The notes under the pieces were generated by a model. That model ran no database searches. It saw only the letters and a program-made list of their open reading frames with translations, and was not told where the DNA came from. A stretch of 60,246 bases of DNA from a bacterium (GTDB lineage: Bacteria > Bacteroidota > Bacteroidia > Chitinophagales > Saprospiraceae). Positions 7,868 to 15,852 of this stretch are shown here, piece by piece. How positions within the stretch are numbered: position 1 is the first letter of the stretch; every line of letters starts with the position of its first letter. The position numbers and the translations under genes were made by a program. The stretch is from positions 1 through 60,246 of the forward strand of contig JANSXW010000019.1 of assembly GCA_024742755.1 (NCBI GenBank), given 5' to 3'.

Positions 7868-8917
7868 ATGCCCCGAAAGATCAGAAAAGATATCCTTTGG
7901 AAGGGAATTCTCGAAGACTGTTTTGAGGATTTCTTTGCCTTCTTTTACCCGGATGCAGTTGACGACTTCGACTTTTCCCGGGGTGTGGCTTTTTTAGATA
8001 AGGAGCTGGAGGCCCTGTTTCCGGAAGCCCGGGAGAAAGACCGTATAGCGGATAAGCTGGCTAAAATCTCCACTGCTGATGGGCAGGAGGAGTGGGTACT
8101 CATACATATTGAAGTGCAGGGCTATAAGGATGAGGACTTTGCTAAGCGGATGTTCACTTACTTTTACCGGATCTACGACCGGTATCAGGTGCCGGTGCAC
8201 GCGATTGCCATACTTACGGATGAACAAAAATCTTATCATCCCAAAACATTTGAGTATCATTTTTTGAAGACACGCTTGCAATATGAATTTGATACCTTTA
8301 AATTAAGGAACTGTACGGCAGCAGATTTTCAGCAAGCACAGGACAATCCTTTTTCAATTGCCCTGGAACTGGCTTGGGAGAGTTTCCAAAAACGCCCGGA
8401 CCAGGAACTATTGGAATTGAAACTAATGTTAATAAAAAGGTTGCTAAAGGCAGGGCACAACCGACAGAAAGTTGCCCGCGTAATGGACTTCATCAAGTTT
8501 TACCTAAGCTTTGAGCATATGGAAACAGAACTGCAATTGGATCACCTCATCGATTTAGTCGAAGGCCGAAAAGAGCCATTCGGCATCCGCGAGCGCGTAC
8601 TGACTGAACTCGCCCGGCAGTATAAGGAAGAGGGGCTACAGGAAGGTCGTGAAGAAGGGCGTGAAGAAGGGCGTGAAGAAGGGCGTGAAGAAGGGCGTGA
8701 AGAAGGGCGTGAAGAAGGGCGTGAAGAAGGGCGTGAAGAAGGGCGTGAAGAAGGGCGTGAAGAAGGGCGTGTGGAGGAACGTGAAGAGCTTCAAAAAACC
8801 TTCGTCCAAAAACTACACGTAAAGGGTTACACCGTAGAGGAAATAGCTGATTTTCTGGAGATCACCCCAGAGAAAGTTGAAACCATACTACGCAGCCTCG
8901 ACCAAAGTGAAGGCTAG
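7868..8917 (+). CDS. Rpn family recombination-promoting nuclease / putative transposase
   Basis: A 349-residue protein starting 'MPRKIRKDILWKGILEDCFEDFFAFFYPDA', which is typical of the Rpn (PD-(D/E)XK) group abundant in Bacteroidota and Cyanobacteria. A nuclease-like core follows: 'EWVLIHIEVQGYKD' carries the E-x-Q strand, with 'FAKRMFTYFYRIYDRY' after it. A coiled, highly charged segment then contains ten perfect REEG repeats, and the chain ends in a short helix-turn-helix-like region (GYTVEEIADFLEITPEKVETIL). Members promote recombination or act as DNA endonucleases in E. coli; the role here is unknown. The start at 7868 is preferred because the promoter covers the alternative ATG at 7847. 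The gene stands alone and diverges from the epimerase gene. Confidence 0.85.
   Translation: MPRKIRKDILWKGILEDCFEDFFAFFYPDAVDDFDFSRGVAFLDKELEALFPEAREKDRIADKLAKISTADGQEEWVLIHIEVQGYKDEDFAKRMFTYFYRIYDRYQVPVHAIAILTDEQKSYHPKTFEYHFLKTRLQYEFDTFKLRNCTAADFQQAQDNPFSIALELAWESFQKRPDQELLELKLMLIKRLLKAGHNRQKVARVMDFIKFYLSFEHMETELQLDHLIDLVEGRKEPFGIRERVLTELARQYKEEGLQEGREEGREEGREEGREEGREEGREEGREEGREEGREEGREEGRVEEREELQKTFVQKLHVKGYTVEEIADFLEITPEKVETILRSLDQSEG
8648..8767 (+). repeat. Ten perfect 12-bp tandem repeats (cgtgaagaaggg)
   Basis: One 12-bp unit encoding R-E-E-G is repeated exactly ten times inside the Rpn-family gene, with no base differences seen. Unit length is a multiple of three, so changes in copy number would alter linker length without breaking the frame. 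Identity at synonymous sites suggests recent slippage or expansion. Confidence 0.97.
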
Positions 8918-9062
8918 CCCCGGTCACAAATTATTGCCCGTATAAGAATCCCTGTAGTTTTACTTTCGGATGTTCCGGAATTAACCGACTTTTGCTTCCG
9001 CAAATGAACTAAAGCTTGTTGCCACAAGTATACAAAGCAAGCTACCTAACCAAACCAAAACC

Positions 9063-10490
9063 ATGGAAGCAATCAGTGTATTTGATATGCTTAAAATCGG
9101 GGTAGGCCCATCCAGTTCGCACACTTTGGGCCCCTGGCGCGCAGCAGAGCGCTTCTGCAAGTCTCTGCATCAGCAAAATCTAATTCCCGGCACTGCAAAA
9201 GTAGAATGCCACCTTTACGGCTCCCTGGCACTTACTGGCCGGGGTCACGGTACGGATGTTGCGGTCATGTTGGGCCTCAGTGGAAAAGACCCCGTCACAA
9301 TCCCAATCCCCGAAGTCAAATCAGAACCCAATCGCGTTCACGCCGAACACCTGCTTTACCTGGGTGGGCAACACCTGATTGCCTTCAATCCCGACCAGCA
9401 TATCATCTTTCATTATTCAGAACGCCTGCCGGAACACGCCAACGGCATGACCCTCATCGCCTTCTCAGAGCAGGCAGAGATTGTCCTTCAGGAAACCTAC
9501 TACTCTGTTGGAGGCGGCTTTGTAGTCAGAGCAGGCGAAACGATAGAAACCGGTACAGTCCAACTGCCCCACCCTATCAATTCCGCACGGGAACTGAGCC
9601 AATACTGCAGGCAGCATGAGGTTGGCATATGGCAGGTTGTCCTTGAGAACGAAAAAACATGGCGGGACGAGACACAGATTAAGGCAGAATTGCTGAAAAT
9701 CTGGGGTGTCATGCGCAACTGCGTTTACCGCGGCTGCCACGAAGAAGGTATGCTGCCCGGCGGGCTGGAAGTAACCCGGCGCGCGCCTGCTCTTTTTCAG
9801 AAACTGGTCCTGCCCTGCGAGTACAACAATGCTGACGAGTGGCTGCAATGCCTGATACAGTGCGATTTTAAATTTTCTAAAATACTGAAATGGATAGGCT
9901 GCTTCGCCATGGCCGTCAATGAAGAAAATGCCAGCTTCAGCCGTATCGTCACCGCACCCACCAATGGTGCCGCCGGGGTCATTCCGGCCGTACTCATGTA
10001 CTACGTTTGCTTTTCTGAAAAAGAAAAAGTGACCGATGACGATATCGTCCGCTTTCTGCTCGTGGCCGGAGAAATTGGCAGCTTATTCAAAAAGGGAGCG
10101 ACTATTTCGGCTGCTATGGGCGGCTGCCAGGCTGAAATCGGGGTATCTTCTGCGATGGCAGCGGCAGCACTGACCGAAGGGCTGGGGGGCACCGTAGCTC
10201 AGGCCCTGATGGCCGCAGAAATTGCCATGGAGCACCATCTTGGGCTTACTTGTGACCCTATTGGAGGGCTTGTGCAAATCCCGTGCATAGAACGCAACAG
10301 CATGGGCGCCATCAAGGCGATCACCGCAGCGAATATCGCACTCGAAAGCGACCCGGAAAAAGCCAAAGTCCACCTCGATGAATGCATCAAAACGATGTGG
10401 GAGACCGCTCAGGATATGAACCACAAGTACAAGGAAACGTCTCAGGGTGGACTCGCTGTGAATATTTCTATCAAAGTGCCAGAATGTTAG
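9063..10490 (+). CDS. sdaA: L-serine ammonia-lyase (iron-sulfur, single chain)
   Basis: A 475-residue enzyme that deaminates L-serine to pyruvate and ammonia in the cytoplasm. The N-terminus '[25 protein letters not shown]' is the hallmark of the beta domain of bacterial iron-sulfur serine dehydratases, fused here to the alpha domain as in one-chain enzymes. Three cysteines suited to bind the [4Fe-4S] cluster are visible: GGCQAE (~355), LTCDPIGG (~397) and IPCIER (~408). The alpha-domain signature '[15 protein letters not shown]' is also present. Length is normal for the single-chain type. The gene stands alone, with an imperfect -7-like TACTTTCG at 8961-8968. The 145 bp before it hold nothing else recognisable. 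Confidence 0.95.
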   Translation: MEAISVFDMLKIGVGPSSSHTLGPWRAAERFCKSLHQQNLIPGTAKVECHLYGSLALTGRGHGTDVAVMLGLSGKDPVTIPIPEVKSEPNRVHAEHLLYLGGQHLIAFNPDQHIIFHYSERLPEHANGMTLIAFSEQAEIVLQETYYSVGGGFVVRAGETIETGTVQLPHPINSARELSQYCRQHEVGIWQVVLENEKTWRDETQIKAELLKIWGVMRNCVYRGCHEEGMLPGGLEVTRRAPALFQKLVLPCEYNNADEWLQCLIQCDFKFSKILKWIGCFAMAVNEENASFSRIVTAPTNGAAGVIPAVLMYYVCFSEKEKVTDDDIVRFLLVAGEIGSLFKKGATISAAMGGCQAEIGVSSAMAAAALTEGLGGTVAQALMAAEIAMEHHLGLTCDPIGGLVQIPCIERNSMGAIKAITAANIALESDPEKAKVHLDECIKTMWETAQDMNHKYKETSQGGLAVNISIKVPEC

Positions 10491-10569
10491 GCTTACTAAT
10501 TGGCCAGTTGTGCAACAAACCGGCGCTCTGACTGTATAGATAAGTACCACATCAGAAAAGCGCACTTCC

Positions 10570-11166
10570 ATGGATAAGATACCACTCCGAATACTCGGCC
10601 AGGCAAAAAGCGACTCCACCCCCGAACACTTCATCATCATCCTTGAAGATGGTAAAGAGTCCCGGCGGCTACCCATTGTTATCGGGCCTTATGAGGCACA
10701 GGCTATTGCCATCGGGCTCGAGGGTATCAGCGTGGGTCGGCCAATGACACATGATCTACTGAAAAACACCATCGCGGCCTTTCAGGGGGAGCTCAAAGAA
10801 GTGGTCATCGACCGCATAGAAGAGGGAGTGTTCCACGCCCGGCTGCAGTGCGAAGACGCTTCCCGCCAGCAGTTTTCCATTGATGCGCGCTCTTCAGATG
10901 CCATCGCTATGGCCGTTCGTTTCGACTGCCCCATCTATACCTACGAGCCTGTACTTTCCGAAGCGGCACTGCCGGCTGAAGATACCGAAATCATCTACGA
11001 AGGGGATGCTCCTGAGCCTGCTCCCTCTCAACCCGACCCCAACAGGCCCTTGCACGAATACTCAAAACAAGAGCTAGAGACCTTTCTGGAACGGGCACTT
11101 GAACGGGAGGATTACGAAAGCGCGGCTAAACTCCGTGATACCATTAACAACAAATCTAACAACTAA
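10570..11166 (+). CDS. Bifunctional nuclease family protein (DUF151) with UvrB/UvrC motif
   Basis: A 198-residue protein. Residues 1-135 match the bifunctional nuclease / DUF151 family, including 'LPIVIGPYEAQAIAIGLEG' and 'DARSSDAIAMAVRF'. After an acidic, proline-rich linker the C-terminus holds a UvrB/UvrC interaction motif (LERALEREDYESAAKLRDTI, ~173-192). This combination is common in Bacteroidota. Plant and bacterial relatives have reported DNase and RNase activity; the UvrB/C motif suggests contact with excision-repair proteins. It converges with pdeM and the two stop codons overlap by 4 bp. Co-location with PdeM and the ligase-associated helicase gives a loose DNA-repair neighbourhood. 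Confidence 0.88.
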   Translation: MDKIPLRILGQAKSDSTPEHFIIILEDGKESRRLPIVIGPYEAQAIAIGLEGISVGRPMTHDLLKNTIAAFQGELKEVVIDRIEEGVFHARLQCEDASRQQFSIDARSSDAIAMAVRFDCPIYTYEPVLSEAALPAEDTEIIYEGDAPEPAPSQPDPNRPLHEYSKQELETFLERALEREDYESAAKLRDTINNKSNN

Positions 11167-11837
11167 AAAACCTGTACCACGCGCTCTTCTGCCAATACGT
11201 ATACCTGGTCTCCTGCCTTCGGTTTAATTACCGCTGTACCGGTGAATGCACCAAAGGCAGGGAGCAACACCTGCTGCGCACCAAACCAAAAACAGGGCAA
11301 CCGCATACGCTGCCGCCCCATGCCTTCCAGAACCACCCCCGGATGTATATGCCCTGCCAGGTTGCAGTACCCCTCAGGGACCTCCTCCATAGGGTGATGC
11401 GACAGCAGAAAGGGCCCCACCGCGTATGGCTCCTCATGCACTCGCAGGCGCGCTGCCTGATAGGCTTCAGGAGTAAGGATATCATGGTTGCCAATGACCA
11501 ACTCAAGGCTAATGTGGTCAAACTGACGAGCCAGGGCTACTAATTCTTCCCAATCTGAATTGTAGTCACTGTGGAAAAGATCGCCCAAAAATAAGATTCT
11601 ATCTGGCTGAAAATCCCACAGCAAACTAATGAGCCGGTCCCAGTTTTCCTGACCTACGGATGCCGGTACAGCAATCCCTGCTTTCCTGAAGTGCTGTGCC
11701 TTGCCCAGGTGCAGGTCGGCGATCAGCAACGCAGCTTCCTCTTCCCAGTACACCGCACGGAAAGGGTGCAGCCAGAAATGCTGCCCCTTAATCTCGTGCA
11801 ATTGGATCCCTTTGATTTGGCTCAGGTTATCGTTCAT
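11163..11837 (-). CDS. pdeM: Ligase-associated DNA damage response endonuclease PdeM
   Basis: A 224-residue calcineurin-like metallophosphoesterase. The metal-binding blocks appear in order: D-x-H (IADLHLG, ~40), G-D (FLGDLFHSD, ~85), G-N-H-D (VIGNHDIL, ~117) and G-H-x-H (LAGHIHPG, ~164). The N-terminus and size fit the PdeM subfamily, which is usually encoded with an ATP-dependent DNA ligase, an exonuclease and a DEXH helicase. Here the helicase lies 1.5 kb upstream on the same strand, but no ligase or exonuclease gene is in the window. The gene starts 6 bp after the stop of the secreted esterase and is probably co-transcribed with it, although the two functions look unrelated. Confidence 0.88.
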   Translation of the reverse strand: MNDNLSQIKGIQLHEIKGQHFWLHPFRAVYWEEEAALLIADLHLGKAQHFRKAGIAVPASVGQENWDRLISLLWDFQPDRILFLGDLFHSDYNSDWEELVALARQFDHISLELVIGNHDILTPEAYQAARLRVHEEPYAVGPFLLSHHPMEEVPEGYCNLAGHIHPGVVLEGMGRQRMRLPCFWFGAQQVLLPAFGAFTGTAVIKPKAGDQVYVLAEERVVQVF

Positions 11838-11843
11838 CGTAGC

Positions 11844-13094
11844 TTACTGAATCACAATCCGTTGCCTTACTGCAGCGCCTTTGTTGTCAGAAGGGCGCAG
11901 CTCAATTACATATACGCCTCGTGGCAATGCCGGCAAATCGATCGATTCCATAGTCCCTGCAACAACTACCTGCTCTGCTACAGATACGCCACTAATGCTT
12001 AACAACCGAAATTGCACAGGCCCGGAATAACCTTCTACCATCAGGCGGAGTGGCTGTTGCGCAGGAAGCGGATTGGGAAAGGCACGGACGCTGAAGGAAG
12101 GCTCCAAAGTCTTTGCATCTGAGATTTCACCACAAATCTGGTCCGCCAGAAACGTAGCCGTTGCCGCTTCCACTTCTGCCTCATATTGGTCAGCATTGCT
12201 CGTGAAGTAGCTAACGTGCCCGTTGCCCGGATAGGTAATCAGCCGGCTTTCCACGCCCACCGCTTCTGCCTGTTGGTCCATGCTGAAACTGCCTTCCAAA
12301 TAGACCAGCACAATGGGGCCTGCGAAAACCAGACCATTGCCATACACGACCACACCATCGCCCTCGTCGTGCACGCTGAATTGGGGTGGGTCATTCGCAT
12401 CAATAAAACTGGCATCTTTCAGGGCACCGGAATAATTGATCAACCCAGCTACTGAAGAACTGTACTGATAGTTATCGCTGCTGTTGCCTTCGATGCCGCC
12501 GTTGTTTGCGATGATGTTCTGAAGATAGTTCGGAATCTCGTCGGCCTCGTCCAAATGGGCAACGTGAGCAGCCGTAATAGCTCCCGCAGAGATACCGCCG
12601 GCAAAAATCAGATTGGTGTCTACCCGGAACTGATTAGATGTCGCCGCATCCTGCCTCAAGTAACGGATAGCAGCTTTCATATCTCCAATCGCCTTAACCA
12701 CTACATCGTGCATTTGATTGGAATCTATAGGGATGCCGGCATCAAAAAGGCGGTAGTCGATGGTAGCTGCAACATACCCCTTTCGGGCCAATGCACGGCA
12801 CAGCCCATCAAGGTCCTCCCGCTGCCCGAACACAAATGCACCTCCAAAAGCCATTACCAATGTGGGGCGCACTGATGCCGTATCTCCTTCCGGCTCGTAC
12901 ACGTCCATAAATAAATCCTGGGAATTGCCGCCTATGGTCGTATTGGAACCAAACTGAACGCCGGTCGTCACTGTGACTGCATCAAATACATCCTGCCGGT
13001 AGCGTTCGCCATCGCAGCTGGAGTAGTCTTGTGAAAAAAGGAACGTAGCGCCGGTTAGAACCAGCATCCAAGTGAGTAGAAGTCTTTCCTGCAT
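11844..13094 (-). CDS. Secreted alpha/beta hydrolase (carboxylesterase-like) with T9SS sorting domain
   Basis: A 416-residue protein with signal peptide MQERLLLTWMLVLTGATFLFSQ. The alpha/beta hydrolase core shows an oxyanion-loop segment (VMAFGGAFVFGQRE), the nucleophile elbow G-I-S-A-G (FAGGISAGAIT) and a likely catalytic histidine (YPGNGHVSYF), as in carboxylesterase/BD-FAE-type enzymes. About 75 C-terminal residues form a T9SS type A sorting domain (VRAFPNPLPAQQPLRL ... GVYVIELRPSDNKGAAVRQRIVIQ). It probably hydrolyses an ester substrate outside the cell. A longer frame reaches 13157, but the promoter at 13128-13158 lies within that extension and the signal peptide begins at 13094, so this start is preferred. 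Confidence 0.88.
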   Translation of the reverse strand: MQERLLLTWMLVLTGATFLFSQDYSSCDGERYRQDVFDAVTVTTGVQFGSNTTIGGNSQDLFMDVYEPEGDTASVRPTLVMAFGGAFVFGQREDLDGLCRALARKGYVAATIDYRLFDAGIPIDSNQMHDVVVKAIGDMKAAIRYLRQDAATSNQFRVDTNLIFAGGISAGAITAAHVAHLDEADEIPNYLQNIIANNGGIEGNSSDNYQYSSSVAGLINYSGALKDASFIDANDPPQFSVHDEGDGVVVYGNGLVFAGPIVLVYLEGSFSMDQQAEAVGVESRLITYPGNGHVSYFTSNADQYEAEVEAATATFLADQICGEISDAKTLEPSFSVRAFPNPLPAQQPLRLMVEGYSGPVQFRLLSISGVSVAEQVVVAGTMESIDLPALPRGVYVIELRPSDNKGAAVRQRIVIQ

Positions 13095-13127
13095 GTCGTT
13101 TGTATTTAGTAGGCTAATCTTGTTTCC

Positions 13128-13158
13128 GAAAGGTATCATTTTTGTGCCGCTCCTCAAG
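13128..13158 (-). promoter_or_regulatory. Probable promoter of the secreted esterase
   Basis: On the minus strand, CTTG (13158-13155) and TACCTTTC (13135-13128) are separated by 19 bp. This is one base from the TAnnTTTG consensus and has correct -33 spacing. The predicted transcription start near 13122 gives a leader of about 28 bases to ATG 13094. Confidence 0.45.
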
Positions 13159-13182
13159 ACTGAATTTTGACGCCGGCACGTC

Positions 13183-13350
13183 TTAGACCGCGTTGGGATT
13201 TTGGTCTTCTAGTCGAAAACTAACAATTTTTTGTTTAGACAAGAGCCGAAAACCGGAGTTTAGCATTAGCTAAATGAGGATTTTCGGGGCGAAGTATAAA
13301 CAAAAAAGTGTAGTTTGCAGACCGATTACTAAAGTCCCAACACGGTCTTA
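13183..13350. repeat. Interrupted-palindrome intergenic element B, starting at a stop codon
   Basis: The terminal arms are 13185-13198 (AGACCGCGTTGGGA) and 13335-13348, complementary except for one G-T pair. Complementarity continues almost to the centre, where TTTAGC-atta-GCTAAA forms the loop, so the whole element can fold into one ~160-nt hairpin. On the minus strand it begins at the third base of the TAA stop of the helicase gene. The arm sequence matches element A; the interior differs. Confidence 0.75.
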
Positions 13351-15801
13351 ATCTTTCACCAATTGTAATTTCATGCGCTTGATGCGGTCTTCCAGTTTCT
13401 CGCTGCTGAGCCGCTCCCTCAGCCGGTCCACGATTATCGGGAAGGCAAAGGGGGTAAAGCGCCCCGGATGGGTCAGCACTATCTCCTGCTGGCCAATCCG
13501 GTGCAGCGCCGACCGCAACCGGGCTTCTTCCAACTGAAACGCCAGGACCTCCTCATAGGCTTGCATCAGCAGCAGGTTCCCGGGCTCGTAATCGTTGAAG
13601 ACCTCAAAGAACAGCTGCGAGCTGGACTGCAGGTGCCGCTCTTTCTTTTGTTTGCCCGGATAGCCCTTGAAAACCAGCCCGGCAATACTGGCAATATCAC
13701 GGAACCGGCGCTTCGCCATTTCTGCTGCATTGATACTGGCTTGTATATCTTCCCGCAGGTTTACCGTGCTAAATAATCCAGCGCTCAGTGCTTCCTCTAT
13801 CGGAATCTCCGTATCCGACAGCAGCTCAAAACCATAATCATTCATCGCAATGGAAAAACTGATGGGCCTCAGGCGGGAAATCCGGTAGGCGATCAGTGCG
13901 CCCATCCCTTCGTGCACAAAACGCCCCTCGTATGGATATACCAGCAGGTGATGCCCTTCCCGGCTCGTAAAGGACTCCATCAGCAGCTCTCCTTCCTTTG
14001 GCACCCGGGAGCGCGAAGCCTGCGTCTCAATGAGTGGCGTAAGGCTTTGCAGCTCGATATCAGTGAGCTCTGCCCGGCTCAATTGCGCCATCTTAAAGCG
14101 CAAGGAGGCTGACAACTGAGAAGACAGGGGCAGTTTCCCGCCCAGCCAGGCCGGAATTTTGCCTTTTTTCTTGCGGCTCTTTTTGACCTGCACCATCATA
14201 TCCTTAATGCGCACCAACTCCAAACTGCGCCCGGCAAACCAGAAGTTATCCCCCGGCTTGAGCTGCGTGACAAACCATTCTTCAATCGTGCCAATAAATT
14301 TGCCGCTCACGTACTTTACCTTCATGGAAGCGTCGCTGGTGATGGTGCCTATTTGCAAACGATGCCGCATGGCGACCCGGCGGCTTTCCACCTTGTACAG
14401 CCCGTCCTGAACGTCTACCTTGTTGTACTCATCGTAGGCTTGCAGCGCCTGCCCGCCCGAACGGATGTAGTCCAGGCACCAGGCCCACTCCTCATCCGTG
14501 ATGCTGGCGTAGGCAAAAGTGCCCCTGACTTCCGGTAAAATCTCCGCTGGGCGAAACCCTTCAGAAACCGCAAGCGTCACCAGGTATTGCACCAGCACAT
14601 CAAAGGAGCGGATGTAAGGCAAACGGCTTTCCAGCTCTCCGTTTGCAATAGCCCGGCGCAATGCAGCTGCTTCGATGAGTTCGAGTGCATGCGTGGGCAC
14701 AAAGTGAATTTTACTAACCGCCCCCGGCTGATGCCCACTGCGTCCGGCGCGCTGCATAAAACGTGCCACGCCTTTAGGGCTTCCAATTTGTATGATGGTC
14801 TCCACCGGGCGAAAGTCTACGCCCAGGTCAAGGCTGGACGTGCAGACCACGGCTTTCAACCGGGCTTCGTGCAGCGCTTCCTCTACCCAGTCCCGCAATT
14901 CCCGGCTAATGGAACCGTGGTGCATAGCGATGGCACCAGCCAGCTCGGGCGCTACATCGAGCAGCTTTTGATACCAAATCTCGCACTGCGCACGGGTATT
15001 CGTAAAGATGAGGGTGCTTTGGCTGTCATTGATGATGGGAATGATCTTTTCCACCAGCTTGATGCCCAGATGCCCCGCCCAGGGGAAGCGGTCCACCTCG
15101 TCCGGCAGCACAGATTCAATTTCGATGACCTTGGGAATATCCGCCCGGATCACCCGGCATTTTTCGGGAGGCGTATCGCCCATCAGCGCGGCTACCGCTT
15201 CTTCCATATTGCCAATTGTAGCGGAAATCCCCCATACTTTCAGGCCAGGCAGGAAACCCTTGAAGCGGGACAAAGCCAGTTCCATCTGCACGCCACGCTT
15301 GGAGCCAATAAGCTCATGCCATTCGTCGACCACCACTGCCTGCAGGCTGCCGAAAAACCTGGGGTACCCCTTACTCGCCAGCAGCAGGTGCAGGCTCTCC
15401 GGTGTGGTGATGAGCACCTGAGGGGGCTTGCGCTTTTGTTTTTGCCGGGCACTTGAGCTTGTATCTCCGCTCCGAACGGCAATGTCCCAATCCAGTCCCA
15501 GGTCCTGAGCCGCCCGGTTGATGGCCGATTGTATTTCCTTAGTCAGTGCGCGGATAGGCGTAATCCAGATGGCTTGCAAACCCTTCTCACCATGCTGTGG
15601 ATGCTCAGTCTGCGCCCGCAGGCATTCCAACAGGATGGGAATAGCCATGGAATAAGTCTTGCCGCTACCGGTAGGCGCATTGACTACCCCGCTGTAGCCC
15701 TCCAGATAGGCACGCCAGGCTTCCAGCTGAAAGGGAAAAGCTTTCCAGCCTTGCTTTTCAAACCAGTCCTGTCCGGTCTTGATCCAAGGGTCATTGGGCA
15801 T
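13348..15801 (-). CDS. Ligase-associated DNA damage response DEXH-box helicase
   Basis: An 817-residue superfamily 2 helicase of the Lhr-like group. Motif I is APTGSGKTYS (~43), motif II is the DEWH box (VVDEWHELIG), motif III is SATIGN and motif VI is QRAGRSGHQPGA. The long C-terminal region matches Lhr-type winged-helix/beta-barrel domains. The N-terminus (IKTGQDWFEKQGWKAFPFQLEAW) is the form seen in the DEXH helicase that accompanies an ATP-dependent ligase, an exonuclease and PdeM in a bacterial repair cassette. I prefer ATG 15801 (MPNDPW) over 15831 because family members begin near this point. Element B starts at its stop codon. It lies 51 bp downstream of the nhaC-type gene and may share its transcript. 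Confidence 0.9.
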   Translation of the reverse strand: MPNDPWIKTGQDWFEKQGWKAFPFQLEAWRAYLEGYSGVVNAPTGSGKTYSMAIPILLECLRAQTEHPQHGEKGLQAIWITPIRALTKEIQSAINRAAQDLGLDWDIAVRSGDTSSSARQKQKRKPPQVLITTPESLHLLLASKGYPRFFGSLQAVVVDEWHELIGSKRGVQMELALSRFKGFLPGLKVWGISATIGNMEEAVAALMGDTPPEKCRVIRADIPKVIEIESVLPDEVDRFPWAGHLGIKLVEKIIPIINDSQSTLIFTNTRAQCEIWYQKLLDVAPELAGAIAMHHGSISRELRDWVEEALHEARLKAVVCTSSLDLGVDFRPVETIIQIGSPKGVARFMQRAGRSGHQPGAVSKIHFVPTHALELIEAAALRRAIANGELESRLPYIRSFDVLVQYLVTLAVSEGFRPAEILPEVRGTFAYASITDEEWAWCLDYIRSGGQALQAYDEYNKVDVQDGLYKVESRRVAMRHRLQIGTITSDASMKVKYVSGKFIGTIEEWFVTQLKPGDNFWFAGRSLELVRIKDMMVQVKKSRKKKGKIPAWLGGKLPLSSQLSASLRFKMAQLSRAELTDIELQSLTPLIETQASRSRVPKEGELLMESFTSREGHHLLVYPYEGRFVHEGMGALIAYRISRLRPISFSIAMNDYGFELLSDTEIPIEEALSAGLFSTVNLREDIQASINAAEMAKRRFRDIASIAGLVFKGYPGKQKKERHLQSSSQLFFEVFNDYEPGNLLLMQAYEEVLAFQLEEARLRSALHRIGQQEIVLTHPGRFTPFAFPIIVDRLRERLSSEKLEDRIKRMKLQLVKD

Positions 15802-15852
15802 ATCAACGGCGTTGCCAAAAGCTAACAGCACTCAGGCAGGATGGTTCTCGCT

